DNA of 43,432 bases, taken from NCBI GenBank assembly GCA_020445805.1, contig JAGRFX010000005.1, positions 12,223 to 55,654 of the forward strand, given 5' to 3'. The notes beneath the pieces are model-generated. The model was given only the letters and a program-made list of their open reading frames with translations. It was not told where the DNA came from and ran no database searches. Positions 1 through 8,167 of this stretch are shown here, piece by piece. This DNA is from Rhodocyclaceae bacterium (GTDB lineage: Bacteria > Pseudomonadota > Gammaproteobacteria > Burkholderiales > Rhodocyclaceae). The first letter of the stretch is position 1. Each line of letters opens with the position of its first letter. The position numbers and the translations under genes are program-made.

Positions 1-479
1 GAGGTGGTGCAGATCGCGTCGATCAGCTTCTGGACGCGGGCTGACACCTCGCGCAGCATCCGCGCGGACAACTCCTGGTCCTGCTCGATGGCGGCCATCA
101 CGTGGTGGCGGTCCACGTGAACCAGGGTGCAGCGATCGACGGCCTGGGCCCAGGCCCGGTACGACGAATGCATGAAGATGCCGATCTCGCCGAACATCTG
201 GCCGGAGCTGAACAGCTCGATGACCTTTTCACGCCCGTCCGCGTCCTGGGCCAGCAATTTGACCGATCCGCCGATCACGAAATACAGACCGGTCGGCGCC
301 GTGCCCCGGCGGAAGATGGTCTGGCCGCGGGAAAAGCGCTCGAGCCGGGCTTCCGTGGCGAGCAGATCGATGCTGGAGGTGGGGAGGCCCGAGAGAATGG
401 GCATTCTCTCGAGCATCTTGTACAGGTCGGGCCCGCCGGGTTCGGCGACTGACCTGGATCGCGCCTGCATGGGCTGCAT
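1..479 (-). CDS. Crp/Fnr-family regulator (3' end cut by window edge)
   Basis: Only the N-terminal ~159 residues are in the window; the gene runs off the left edge before the DNA-binding domain. The visible part is a cyclic-nucleotide-binding-type beta-roll: a strand with RGQTIFRRGTAPTGLYFVIGG, then the FGEIG phosphate-binding-cassette-like loop, leading into the long dimerisation helix. No N-terminal cysteine cluster is seen, so it is not an iron-sulfur FNR. The start ATG at 479 is preceded by a purine-rich GAGGGGGAG Shine-Dalgarno; a GTG at 483 in another frame gives no sensible protein. It lies 47 bp after the propeller gene at 527 on the same strand, so it probably ends the kinase/regulator operon. 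Ligand and targets are unknown. It resembles the Dnr-type regulator at 39004 in overall fold. Confidence 0.85.
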   Translation of the reverse strand, partial: MQPMQARSRSVAEPGGPDLYKMLERMPILSGLPTSSIDLLATEARLERFSRGQTIFRRGTAPTGLYFVIGGSVKLLAQDADGREKVIELFSSGQMFGEIGIFMHSSYRAWAQAVDRCTLVHVDRHHVMAAIEQDQELSARMLREVSARVQKLIDAICTT

Positions 480-526
480 TCACTCCCCCTCGAATGTTCC
501 CGCGCCGGGCGCGGGAGCGCCGCCGT

Positions 527-1780
527 TTAGTTGATCTGGTTGCCCCGGATGTGCGCTACGCCGCCATAGCTGCCGACCCACATGCTGCCATCCTTGGTGG
601 TTGCCATCGAGAACACGGCGTTGCTGAACAGGCCGTCTTCGGTCTTCATGATCTTGTAGCTGTCACCCTGCTTCAGCGCAAGGCCGTTGTTGGTGCCGAT
701 CCAGAGGCGATTCTGGCGGTCGCGATGGAGCATGAAGATGTGGTTTCCGGGCAGGCCTTCCTTGGTCGTGGTGTTCTCCCACTGGCCATTGACGTAGTGC
801 GCCAGGCCGCCTCCCCAGGTGCCCGCCCACACCGTGCCGTCGTCGTCCACCTCGAGGGAGACGATGTAGTTGGGGTTGTAGGCCTGGTCCACGTCCTGCA
901 GGCCCATGTCGCGCTTCTGCTGCGCATGATGCTGGGAGGCCTTGCCCGGGTCGTCCTTGAAGGCGATGTCGTCACGGACCTTTTCATAGGGAGCGCCGAT
1001 GCCGCGCGAGTGGTTCCAGTTCTCCCACTTGCCGTTCTCGAAGCGGGCCATGCCGCCCTCGGTGGCCAACCAGATCTCGCCGTTCTTGCCTTCGGCCAGG
1101 CCATAGACCCAGTCGTTGGGCAGGCCGCCGCCGGTGCTCTCGACGGTATGCAGTTCCCACTGCGAGCGGTCGCGCAGCTTGCCGCCCTTGACGCGGTTCA
1201 CCCCCGACCAGGTGGCGATCCAGACATCGCCGTCGCGGGTTTCGATGACGTCATAGACGAAGGCGTCGCCGAGACCCTCGGGGATGTTGTAGTGGTCCCA
1301 GGTGCCGGTCTTCTCGTCGAGCATGGACATGCCGCCGCCGTAGGTGCCGACGGTCAGCTTGCCCTGGATGCGCCCGACATAGAACATCCCGTTCGAGAGC
1401 AGGCCCGTGGAGACGTCGAAGAGCTTGAACTCATCGGTACCGAGGTCGTAGCGCACCACGCCGCCCGAGGTGCCGATCCACATGACGCCGTCATCGGCAT
1501 AGATCGACTTGACGTTCTTGTTGCCGACGCGAAAGTGGGTGAACCGCTCGCTCGGGTCGAATCCGACCTTGCCCTCGTGCCCCTGGCCCTGGTGGGCAGC
1601 GGCGACCGCGGCCGACGGCGCGGCGGCCTGGGGCGCCGGCGCCGCAGGGGCAGAGACCTGCTTCGGCGGCGCCACCGTGGCCGGCGCTTCGCCCGCCCCC
1701 TGTTGCTTGCCCAGGTTGTACGCGCCCGCGATGGCAGCTGCCGCTGCGATGACAGCGATGGCGATGACTTTGTGATTCAT
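527..1780 (-). CDS. Membrane-anchored seven-bladed beta-propeller protein (Reg_prop repeats)
   Basis: The protein has 417 residues. Residues 5-22 form a hydrophobic signal anchor, followed by a Pro/Ala-rich linker to about residue 60. The rest carries seven repeats of the two-component-regulator-propeller type (W-I/V-G-T-x-G-G-hydrophobic), for example WIGTSGGVVRY, WIATWSGVNRV, WLATEGGMARF and WVGSYGGVAHI, which predicts a single seven-bladed propeller facing the periplasm. In known hybrid two-component systems of Bacteroidetes such repeats form the sensor part of a kinase; here they stand alone. It is a paralogue of the next gene upstream (1817-2890): both share an insertion ending in a YNPNY motif between blades 4 and 5. 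No haem site or catalytic residue is visible. The role is unknown; sensing or a scaffold for the neighbouring cytochromes are inferences. Confidence 0.8.
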   Translation of the reverse strand: MNHKVIAIAVIAAAAAIAGAYNLGKQQGAGEAPATVAPPKQVSAPAAPAPQAAAPSAAVAAAHQGQGHEGKVGFDPSERFTHFRVGNKNVKSIYADDGVMWIGTSGGVVRYDLGTDEFKLFDVSTGLLSNGMFYVGRIQGKLTVGTYGGGMSMLDEKTGTWDHYNIPEGLGDAFVYDVIETRDGDVWIATWSGVNRVKGGKLRDRSQWELHTVESTGGGLPNDWVYGLAEGKNGEIWLATEGGMARFENGKWENWNHSRGIGAPYEKVRDDIAFKDDPGKASQHHAQQKRDMGLQDVDQAYNPNYIVSLEVDDDGTVWAGTWGGGLAHYVNGQWENTTTKEGLPGNHIFMLHRDRQNRLWIGTNNGLALKQGDSYKIMKTEDGLFSNAVFSMATTKDGSMWVGSYGGVAHIRGNQIN

Positions 1781-1816
1781 GGAACTGAAACTCCGGAAAG
1801 TGGTGTCGTGGGGCGA

Positions 1817-2890
1817 CTAGCGCGTGCCGATTCGGGCGACGCCGTTGCGCGTGCCGGCCCAGATCGTGCCGTCGGGCGCTACTGAAAGCGCATACACGTT
1901 GGCGTCGAGGAGGCCGTCGGCAACGGTCACGTTCTGGAATGACTTGCCGTCGAAGCGGCTGACGCCGCCGCTGGTGCCGAACCACAGCACGTTGTTGTGA
2001 TCGCGGGTGATCGCATAGACGATGGTGCCGGCGAGGCCATCCTTGACCGAGTAGCTTGTGAAGGTCTTGCCGTCGAAGCGGCTGACCCCACCACCCCAGG
2101 TGCCGATCCAGATGGCCTGGTCCTGATCCACATGCACCGCGAAGCAATAGTTGGGGTTGTAGGTCTGGAGGCCGGCTGCCAGTGTCGACAGGTCATGACG
2201 GCTGCGTGTGCCGAGGCCGGTATTGGTGCTTGCCGGGCGATTGTCGGCATTCGGTGCCCCGAGCCCGTCCTTGTGGGTCCACGATTGCCACTGCTTGCCA
2301 TCGAACATGCTGAGGCCGCCCTCGGTGCCGAACCACACCTTGCCGGAGGCATCCACGTCGAGACCATAGACCCACTCGTTGATGAGCTCCTTCACGTAGG
2401 TCTTGAATTCGCCGGTCTTGGGGAAGAACTGGTTGGCGCCCGCCCAGGTGCCGATCCAGAGGCTTCCGTCCTTGCCGTTGGCGAACGAATAGATCCAGTA
2501 GTCGGCCAGGCCGTGCATCGGGAAGTAGGTCTTCCACTTCCCATCCTTGTAGGTGGACGCGCCGCCGGCGTTGGTGCCGAACCACTTGTAGCCCTCGGTA
2601 TCGGTGCCGATGGCAAAGACGTACTCGTTGGCCAATCCGTCGTCGCGGGTGTAGGTCGCCTTGGGGGCCTTGGTGGCCAGATCGATCTCGTGCACACCCG
2701 ACGAGGTGCCGACCCACATCGTGTTGGTGCCAGCATCAAGATGCAGCGAACGCACATAGACGCCCTGTCCGACATTGAAGGTCTCAAGAACGTCGGGCTT
2801 GCCACTCTGGGCAATCGCCCCGGTGCTGGCAGCGATGGAAAGGGCTACGGAGACGGTTCCGAGCAAGCGGAGGACTTTGCGTATGGGCAT
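1817..2890 (-). CDS. Secreted seven-bladed beta-propeller protein (Reg_prop repeats)
   Basis: The reading frame is open well upstream, but the ATG at 2890 gives a clean signal peptide (basic MPIRK, hydrophobic core, AIAQ cleavage region), so I take 357 residues. Seven W-x-G-T-x-x-G repeats follow (WVGTSSGVHE, WFGTNAGGAST, WIGTWAGANQF, WFGTEGGLSMF, WIGTWGGGVSRF, WFGTSGGVSRF, WAGTRNGVARI), enough for one complete propeller. It lies 8 bp after the small cytochrome gene (2899-3207) and 36 bp before its paralogue at 527-1780, so the three are probably co-transcribed. No enzymatic residues are recognisable. Being periplasmic and next to a cytochrome and a sensor kinase, it may act as a sensor or protein-interaction partner; this is inference. 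Confidence 0.8.
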   Translation of the reverse strand: MPIRKVLRLLGTVSVALSIAASTGAIAQSGKPDVLETFNVGQGVYVRSLHLDAGTNTMWVGTSSGVHEIDLATKAPKATYTRDDGLANEYVFAIGTDTEGYKWFGTNAGGASTYKDGKWKTYFPMHGLADYWIYSFANGKDGSLWIGTWAGANQFFPKTGEFKTYVKELINEWVYGLDVDASGKVWFGTEGGLSMFDGKQWQSWTHKDGLGAPNADNRPASTNTGLGTRSRHDLSTLAAGLQTYNPNYCFAVHVDQDQAIWIGTWGGGVSRFDGKTFTSYSVKDGLAGTIVYAITRDHNNVLWFGTSGGVSRFDGKSFQNVTVADGLLDANVYALSVAPDGTIWAGTRNGVARIGTR

Positions 2891-2898
2891 TGGAGAAA

Positions 2899-3207
2899 TT
2901 AGCGACTCAGGGTTCTTAGGTAGACAACGACGTCCCGGATCTCTTGTTCGCGGAGGATACCGAGGAATGCCGGCATGATGTTCTTGCCCCTGCGGATGCT
3001 TTCCGCCAGGACAACGTCCGGTTGCATCAGGCCCTCGTTGCGGGCGAAATTGGGTGCATTGGGCATCACGGAATGGCCCCCGACACCGTGACAGCCAATA
3101 CAGTGCATGGCATAGATTCGACCGCCATTGCCCGGGTCGGCGGCCAGGGCCGCCCATGGCGCGAGCGATGCGACCGCGATGACGAAGCGCATGGGGATGG
3201 ACTTCAT
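2899..3207 (-). CDS. Small periplasmic monohaem cytochrome c
   Basis: A 102-residue class I c-type cytochrome. Residues 1-22 are a signal peptide ending ALA-ADP. One haem motif, CIGCH, is at residues 36-40, and the probable distal methionine is in the NIMPAF segment near residue 78. The C-terminal helix VVVYLRTL is typical of the fold. The reading frame is open upstream as part of a longer artefactual ORF; the ATG at 3207 is chosen because it begins the signal peptide. It lies between a Sel1-like gene (14 bp upstream) and a propeller gene (8 bp downstream). It would carry one electron at a time in the periplasm. The partner is unknown, but the operon also encodes the sensor kinase and regulator, so a role in redox sensing is possible. 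Confidence 0.85.
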   Translation of the reverse strand: MKSIPMRFVIAVASLAPWAALAADPGNGGRIYAMHCIGCHGVGGHSVMPNAPNFARNEGLMQPDVVLAESIRRGKNIMPAFLGILREQEIRDVVVYLRTLSR

Positions 3208-3221
3208 GGCGAGGTTTCCCT

Positions 3222-3854
3222 TCACTTTTGCGTTGCGCCCCGCAGCTCGATTGCCCGCTGGGTCCATTGCGCGGCCTTGGCCGCATCCTTGGGCAGGTCC
3301 AGCCCCCCCGTGGCGTAGTTCTTGGCGAGGGCGTCGGCGGCCCGCAGGTAACCCGTGTCGGCCGCCTTGGTGAGGATCGTCTCGGCCGTCGGCGGGGTGG
3401 TCGGCGGTGCCATGTGCTTGTTCAGCAGGGCGTCCGCGAGGGCTGCCCACGAAGGATCATATCCAAGCGATGCCGCTTCGAGAAACAGGGCGTAGGCGCG
3501 CGTGGCGTCCTGCTCGACGCCGTCGCCCGACAGGACCATGGACGCCAGGCCATGGATTCCCGGAGGGTACTTCTGGTCGGCCGCCATCTGGTAGTAGCGC
3601 ACGGCTTCCTCGTTGTACTCGCCGAGGTCGAGGATGTATGCCAGGGTCGTCTGCGCCGGGGCATGTCCGGCTTCGGCCGCACGGCGCAAGGGTGCCATGG
3701 CGCTCAGGAGGTCGCCGTTCCGGAACGAGGTCATGCCCTGATCGTAGTCGGCAGTGACATCGGCCCGGGCCGGCGCCAGCGAGCAAACAAGGGTCAATGC
3801 AAGGGCAACTCGGCTGAATCCGAGAATCAGTTTCTTTGGGGCGGGAAATCTCAT
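3222..3854 (-). CDS. Secreted Sel1/TPR-like repeat protein
   Basis: A 210-residue protein with a signal peptide (residues 1-31, cleavage after PARA) and helical Sel1-like repeats. Typical elements are GDLLSAMAPLRRAAEAGHAPAQ, the YYQMAADQ helix, GDGVEQDATRAY and the C-terminal ATGGLDLPKDAAKAAQW. Such repeats build alpha-solenoids that hold other proteins. The ATG at 3854 is preferred over an upstream extension because it starts the signal sequence. The gene lies 43 bp after the response-regulator stop and 14 bp before the cytochrome start. A second secreted Sel1 protein is encoded divergently at 7084-7620, so both sides of the regulatory genes carry one. The specific function cannot be read from the sequence. 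Confidence 0.75.
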   Translation of the reverse strand: MRFPAPKKLILGFSRVALALTLVCSLAPARADVTADYDQGMTSFRNGDLLSAMAPLRRAAEAGHAPAQTTLAYILDLGEYNEEAVRYYQMAADQKYPPGIHGLASMVLSGDGVEQDATRAYALFLEAASLGYDPSWAALADALLNKHMAPPTTPPTAETILTKAADTGYLRAADALAKNYATGGLDLPKDAAKAAQWTQRAIELRGATQK

Positions 3855-3897
3855 GGCTTTTTCCGAGTGGCGTCGTCGCGAGTCGTGTCCAAAGGCG

Positions 3898-5268
3898 CTA
3901 GCGGCGGAGACCGAGGGATTCGAATTCCTCGATCTTCCTGTAGAGGCTGGAAAGGCCGATCCCCAGGCTTTGGGCCGCCATGCGGCGGTCGCCACCGGCT
4001 TCGTCGAGCGCCTTGAATACAAGCCCGGCTTCGATTTCCCGCAACTGGTCGCGCAAACAACTCGCAGGAGCAAATGATGTGCCAGAGAATCCGCCCGCGC
4101 GGCTGCTGCGCGTGATCTCGGGGGGTAGGTCCGTGACCGCGACGGATCCGTCCTCGGCCAGGATACAGGCGCGATTGATCACGTTTTCCAGTTGCCGGAC
4201 ATTGCCGGGCCATGGGTAAGTGAGCAGCAGTCTCTCCGCGTCGGGGGCCACGCTCAGGCGTTCCAAGGTACCGGACTGTGCTTGCGCACGCTCGAGCAGG
4301 AATTCGATCAGGCCCCGAATGTCGCCGTGGCGCTCCCGCAACGGCGGAATGTGGATGTGGAACATGCTGAGGCGGAAGAACAGGTCTTCCCGGAAGGTGC
4401 CCTCGGCCACCATCTGCTGGAGGTCGCGGTTGGTGGCTGCGACGATGCGACAGTCCACCTTGCGGGGTTGTTCGCTGCCGACCGCCCGGATCTCTTTCTC
4501 CTCGATCGCATGCAGCAGTTTGGTCTGCATGTGCATCGGCAGCTCGCCGACCTCGTCAAGAAAGAGGGTGCCCTGGTCGGCCTGAAGGAAGAGGCCCTTG
4601 CGGGCCTTGTCTGCGCCGGTGAATGCGCCCTTGGTGTGACCGAAGAACTCGCTCTCCAGCAGGGTCTCGGGGATCGCCGAGCAGTTGACGGGCAGGAACA
4701 GGTGGTCCGCTCGCCGGCTGTTTTCGTGGATGAAGCGGGCGGTGACGCCCTTGCCGGTTCCTGATTCGCCGGTCACGAGCACCGTACTCTCGGTTGGGGC
4801 GACCTTGCCGGCGAGCCGTTCGACCGCCTGCATGGCGGGGGAGCTGAAGCGGAAGGTGGGTGTGTCGCCCTTGGCGAACTGGCGCAGGACCCGGTTCTCC
4901 TCGCGCAGGCCGCGAATCGAGGCCACCTGCTGGACGCGATGGAGCAGTTCCTCCATGTTGGCCGGCTTGACGATGTAGTCGGATGCGCCGGCCCGCAGGG
5001 CATCGACCGCGGTTTCCATCGAGGCGAAGGCCGTGACCATGATGAAGTTGGTCTCGATTCTCGACTCCTTGATGGAACGCACCAGCTCAACGCCGTCGCC
5101 GTCGGGCAGCTTGATGTCGCACAGGGCGATGTCCACGTCGCCGCGGACCAGTTTGGCCGCCGCATCCTTGCAGGTGGCGGCCTGGTCGACCGAGTAGCCG
5201 GCGCGCACGCAGGCGTCCGCCAGGATCTCGCGGATGGCGCGTTCGTCGTCGATGACCAGGACATGCAT
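3898..5268 (-). CDS. Sigma-54-dependent response regulator (NtrC family)
   Basis: A 456-residue bacterial enhancer-binding protein with the full three-domain layout. The receiver domain spans residues 1-118, with acidic DD at 7-8, phospho-acceptor D51 and K101. The AAA+ domain spans about 140-375, with Walker A GESGTGKG at 167-174, the sigma-54-contacting GAFTGA loop at 214-219, Walker B TLFLDE at 234-239 and the arginine-finger segment REDLFFRL. A Fis-type helix-turn-helix is at about 425-447. All key residues are present, so it should be active on sigma-54 RNA polymerase when phosphorylated. The kinase gene is 41 bp upstream on the same strand. Several -24/-12 promoters occur in this window (31073, 33397, 14704, 6934 and 33431), which makes it the obvious candidate activator of the cytochrome genes; that link is inferred. 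Confidence 0.95.
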   Translation of the reverse strand: MHVLVIDDERAIREILADACVRAGYSVDQAATCKDAAAKLVRGDVDIALCDIKLPDGDGVELVRSIKESRIETNFIMVTAFASMETAVDALRAGASDYIVKPANMEELLHRVQQVASIRGLREENRVLRQFAKGDTPTFRFSSPAMQAVERLAGKVAPTESTVLVTGESGTGKGVTARFIHENSRRADHLFLPVNCSAIPETLLESEFFGHTKGAFTGADKARKGLFLQADQGTLFLDEVGELPMHMQTKLLHAIEEKEIRAVGSEQPRKVDCRIVAATNRDLQQMVAEGTFREDLFFRLSMFHIHIPPLRERHGDIRGLIEFLLERAQAQSGTLERLSVAPDAERLLLTYPWPGNVRQLENVINRACILAEDGSVAVTDLPPEITRSSRAGGFSGTSFAPASCLRDQLREIEAGLVFKALDEAGGDRRMAAQSLGIGLSSLYRKIEEFESLGLRR

Positions 5269-5309
5269 GAGCGGAACTCTCCTCTACGTATTTGTTATCG
5301 GACCGGGCC

Positions 5310-6836
5310 TCAGGCCCTGATCGCTTCGGGGACCCTGAGCGGCAGGGTGATGCGGGCGCAGGTGCCCGCGCCGGGCTCGGATTCCAGGATCAGTGTACCG
5401 CCTCCGTCGCGAATCAACTCCCGGCTCAATGCAAGGCCGAGACCCGACCCCTTGCCGGCGGGCTTGGTCGTGAAGTATTCGTCGAAGGCGTGGGACAGGG
5501 TCGCCCCGTCCATGCCCTTGCCGTTGTCTCGCACCTCGACAACCGCATCGGACTCGTCGGCCCGGCTCGTCACGTGGATCTGGGGTTCGCGCCCGATCTC
5601 CTCCATGGCGTCCGCGGCGTTGATCATCAGGTTCATCAGGACCTGCGTGATGTGGTCGGCGACCGCCCGGATGGCCGGAAGCTCGCCATCGAGGTCGGTG
5701 GTCAGCTCGATGCCGCGGAAGCGGCGGTCGAAGGACACGAAGTTGATGGTCGAACGGACCAGCTGATTGAGGTCGAGCAGTTCGGGCGACAGGGGCTGCG
5801 GCCGCGTGAAGTCGGCGATCTGGCGCGTGATCTGCGAGATCCGCCGGGTCTGCTCGAGGATCATCTCGGGCTGGCAGGTGATGCCGTGGTTGGGGCAGCC
5901 CGACTGTCGGACGGACTGGATCGAACTCGCGATGCCGCTGATGGCCGCGATCGGGTTGTTGATCTCGTGGGCGAGCTGCGAGGCCAGCGAACCCACCGCC
6001 ACCATCTTTTCGCGGTGGAACTGCTCCTGGCGCGCGCGCTCGATGTGCCGCTCGCGCTCGCGCAGGTCGCGCTGCATCTGGTTGACGGCCCGCATCAGGC
6101 TGCCGACCTCGTCGCGGCGGGTCACATCGAGTTCCTCGCCACGATAGCCATTGACGATGTCGAGGGCGCGGGCCTCGAGCTTGCGGATGTCCCAGGTGAG
6201 CCGGCTGAAGAAGATGGCGGTTGCCGCCCCCAGCACGATGATGCCGAGGACGGCGAAAGCCAGGCCCTGCAGGGTCACCCGGTCATAGGTGACCCGGTAT
6301 TCGGCGAGCAGGCGCGCCTTCCGGTCCCGGGTGGCCTGTGTGACCTGATCCAGCTCGGTGATGAGTTCATGCAAGGTGGTGCGGGTGATCGCCAGCACGC
6401 CACGACCGGGGCTCTGGATCAGGTCGTTGGTCAGGGCCTGCAGTTCGTGGGACAGGATCAGGATGCGCGGATGCTTGTCCTCGAGGGTGCGCAACAGCGA
6501 GCGGGTGGCCTCGATCTCGATGACGGCCCCGGGGACCGAGGCCAGCGGATCGGTGGAGGAAAAGGCGACGTTGACGGACAGCAGCGTCCGCGCCATCGAC
6601 ATGTTGATCTGGACCAGCAATTCTTCGGAGCGGTGAACCCGCTCGAGATCCTCGACCATGACCAGCAGCTTCTGGCGCTCGGCGTCCGTGAAGATGCCGA
6701 CCAGCAGGGCGTAGAGGACGAAGATGATGAAGGCGAGGACCCCCTTGACCTTCAGCGACAGCCCCTCGTGACGACTCCTGCCTCCCTGGGCGTCGTCTGA
6801 CGAGTCGAGGTCCTCTGCGAGTGTCTGGTGGCTCAT
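5310..6836 (-). CDS. Membrane sensor histidine kinase
   Basis: A 508-residue kinase. TM1 spans residues 31-50; a mostly helical periplasmic domain of about 140 residues follows; TM2 is about 190-210. Next come a HAMP-like linker, a coiled coil (~255-278), and the HisKA domain with phospho-acceptor H290 in the motif HEINNP. The ATPase domain has N406 in the N box, DNGKG at 437-441 and GKGSGLGL at 461-468. The frame stays open 34 codons upstream, but the ATG at 6836 gives a sensible cytosolic tail before TM1. An odd point is a CPNHGITC segment at residues 314-321 between the two HisKA helices, which could bind a metal or respond to redox. Its partner is the sigma-54 regulator at 3898-5268. A sigma-54-type promoter candidate lies about 100 bp upstream, suggesting autoregulation. 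Confidence 0.93.
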   Translation of the reverse strand: MSHQTLAEDLDSSDDAQGGRSRHEGLSLKVKGVLAFIIFVLYALLVGIFTDAERQKLLVMVEDLERVHRSEELLVQINMSMARTLLSVNVAFSSTDPLASVPGAVIEIEATRSLLRTLEDKHPRILILSHELQALTNDLIQSPGRGVLAITRTTLHELITELDQVTQATRDRKARLLAEYRVTYDRVTLQGLAFAVLGIIVLGAATAIFFSRLTWDIRKLEARALDIVNGYRGEELDVTRRDEVGSLMRAVNQMQRDLRERERHIERARQEQFHREKMVAVGSLASQLAHEINNPIAAISGIASSIQSVRQSGCPNHGITCQPEMILEQTRRISQITRQIADFTRPQPLSPELLDLNQLVRSTINFVSFDRRFRGIELTTDLDGELPAIRAVADHITQVLMNLMINAADAMEEIGREPQIHVTSRADESDAVVEVRDNGKGMDGATLSHAFDEYFTTKPAGKGSGLGLALSRELIRDGGGTLILESEPGAGTCARITLPLRVPEAIRA

Positions 6837-6933
6837 GTCGGGGGCGTGGGCGGCGTATCGTTCGCGCCTCGGTAGGCGCTCAATGGTGATGCATTCGCCG
6901 GAGGCCGGCAAGCAGGCTGCCTGCCGCACATAC

Positions 6934-6949
6934 TGCAAGATACGCGCCC
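6934..6949 (-). promoter_or_regulatory. Candidate sigma-54 (-24/-12) promoter of the sensor-kinase operon
   Basis: On the minus strand the sequence reads GGGCGCGTATCTTGCA. It keeps the invariant GG and GC with exactly 10 bases between them and matches 10 of the 12 informative positions of TGGCACR-N4-TTGCW. The predicted transcription start is near 6922, about 85 bases before the kinase ATG at 6836. The match could be chance in GC-rich DNA, but it lies in the divergent intergenic space where a promoter is expected, and the operon encodes a sigma-54 activator. Confidence 0.45.
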
Positions 6950-7083
6950 GCGGCCCCGCGTCGGATTCCGGCGGATACTGCGCTCAAGCACAAGGGGTAC
7001 GAAACTTGCGAACATGGCATTTTCGTCTTCGATCGCCCGGCCGGATGTGGCGGGCCCGTCGCTATCAAAGGAGCGCTTACCTC

Positions 7084-7620
7084 ATGGCCAAACGCCTGAT
7101 CTGTCTGTTGTGCTTGAGCTTTGCCAGCCTGTTGGCCCTTGCTTCGCCCCTCGACGAGGCCATCGCGGATCTCGATGGCGGTCGCTACGAGCAGGCCGCC
7201 GGCAAGCTGAAGCCCCTGGCGGAGGCCGGCGACCCGGTCGCGCAACACCGGCTCTCGATTCTCTATTTTTACGGACACGGCGTTCCCGAAGATGAGAAAA
7301 CGGCGCTCTCCTGGGCAACCCGGAGCGCGAAGGCCGGCAATGTGGACGCGATGTTCTTCGCCGGGAACATCTATGTGTTCGGCGACAAGATTCCCAGCGA
7401 GGCGGAGGACCCGGACGTCGAGGCGGCCAAGTGGTTTCACGAAGCGGCCAGTCGCGGCCATCCGGAGGCGGAATACAGCCTCGGACTGCTCTTTCTCGCC
7501 GGCAAGGGCGTGATCCAGAGCCAGGAGGAAGCGATGAAGTGGATCGGCCGGGCTGCGGAGCACGGCCACGTGGGGGCCAGGAACTTCATCGGCACGGGTG
7601 GGCACGGCGGCGCCCAGTAG
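7084..7620 (+). CDS. Secreted Sel1-repeat protein
   Basis: A 178-residue protein starting at the ATG at 7084, which follows an AAGGAG Shine-Dalgarno 11 bases upstream; longer in-frame starts upstream lack one. Residues 1-21 form a signal peptide (cleavage near ALA-S). About four Sel1 repeats follow, recognisable by YFYGHGVPEDEKTALSW, AEAGDPVAQ, AASRGHPEAEYSLGLLF and GVIQSQEEAMKWI. It is transcribed divergently from the sensor-kinase operon and ends 20 bp before the convergent TlpA-like gene, so it is probably monocistronic. Sel1 solenoids mediate protein-protein contacts; the partner is unknown. It is similar in kind to the 3222-3854 product but not an obvious close paralogue. Confidence 0.85.
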   Translation: MAKRLICLLCLSFASLLALASPLDEAIADLDGGRYEQAAGKLKPLAEAGDPVAQHRLSILYFYGHGVPEDEKTALSWATRSAKAGNVDAMFFAGNIYVFGDKIPSEAEDPDVEAAKWFHEAASRGHPEAEYSLGLLFLAGKGVIQSQEEAMKWIGRAAEHGHVGARNFIGTGGHGGAQ

Positions 7621-7639
7621 GGTCGCCGGCGAGCGGGTC

Positions 7640-8167
7640 TCAGCGCGGCGCGTCGCGCCCGAGGAGACCTGCCAGCTCATGCACCACCTCGTCCTGGTCC
7701 CACTCGCGGGCACCGGTGTGCTGCCCCAGGACCTGCCCGCCGCGGGCGATGTAGAGCGTAAAGGGCAGGGCGAAGGCCTTCAGTTCCCGATACACGTCGG
7801 ATGCGCTGCTCGCGACCGGCGTGGGCAGCGAAATGTCGTACTTCAGCAGGAATTCGCGCATCAGGTTGATGTCGTCGTCCACCGACAGGGCGACGACCCG
7901 CACGCCATGGGGCGCGAGCAGCGCGGACAGGCGCTGCAGCGAGGGCATTTCCTTTCGGCAGGGACCGCACCAGGTGGCCCAGACATTGAGCACGATGGGG
8001 CCCTCTGCGGCCCATTCCGCGAGGCTCGAAGGGCCTTCGCCGGTTTCCTTCAGGGTCAGCGCGGGCAGGGATGTCACGCTCGGGCTGTCCGCCTGGACGG
8101 CCGGCGAGGTCAGCAACAGGGTACCCGCCATGAGCAGGGACGACAGACCGCAATAGGCCCACTTCAT
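7640..8167 (-). CDS. Periplasmic TlpA/ResA-like thioredoxin
   Basis: A 175-residue thioredoxin-fold protein with an N-terminal signal sequence or anchor (residues 1-26). The active site is WATWCGPCRKEMP, a CGPC redox pair, followed by the usual cis-proline region near SLPTPV. TlpA/ResA proteins reduce the CXXCH cysteines of apocytochromes or metal-centre thiols in the periplasm. Its ATG overlaps the stop of the haem protein gene upstream (8164-8772) in an ATGA junction, and both follow ccmI, so it is the last gene of the ccm operon. It is distinct from CcmG at 10870-11397, giving the operon two thioredoxin-like reductants. A role in cytochrome maturation is inferred from context. Confidence 0.88.
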   Translation of the reverse strand: MKWAYCGLSSLLMAGTLLLTSPAVQADSPSVTSLPALTLKETGEGPSSLAEWAAEGPIVLNVWATWCGPCRKEMPSLQRLSALLAPHGVRVVALSVDDDINLMREFLLKYDISLPTPVASSASDVYRELKAFALPFTLYIARGGQVLGQHTGAREWDQDEVVHELAGLLGRDAPR

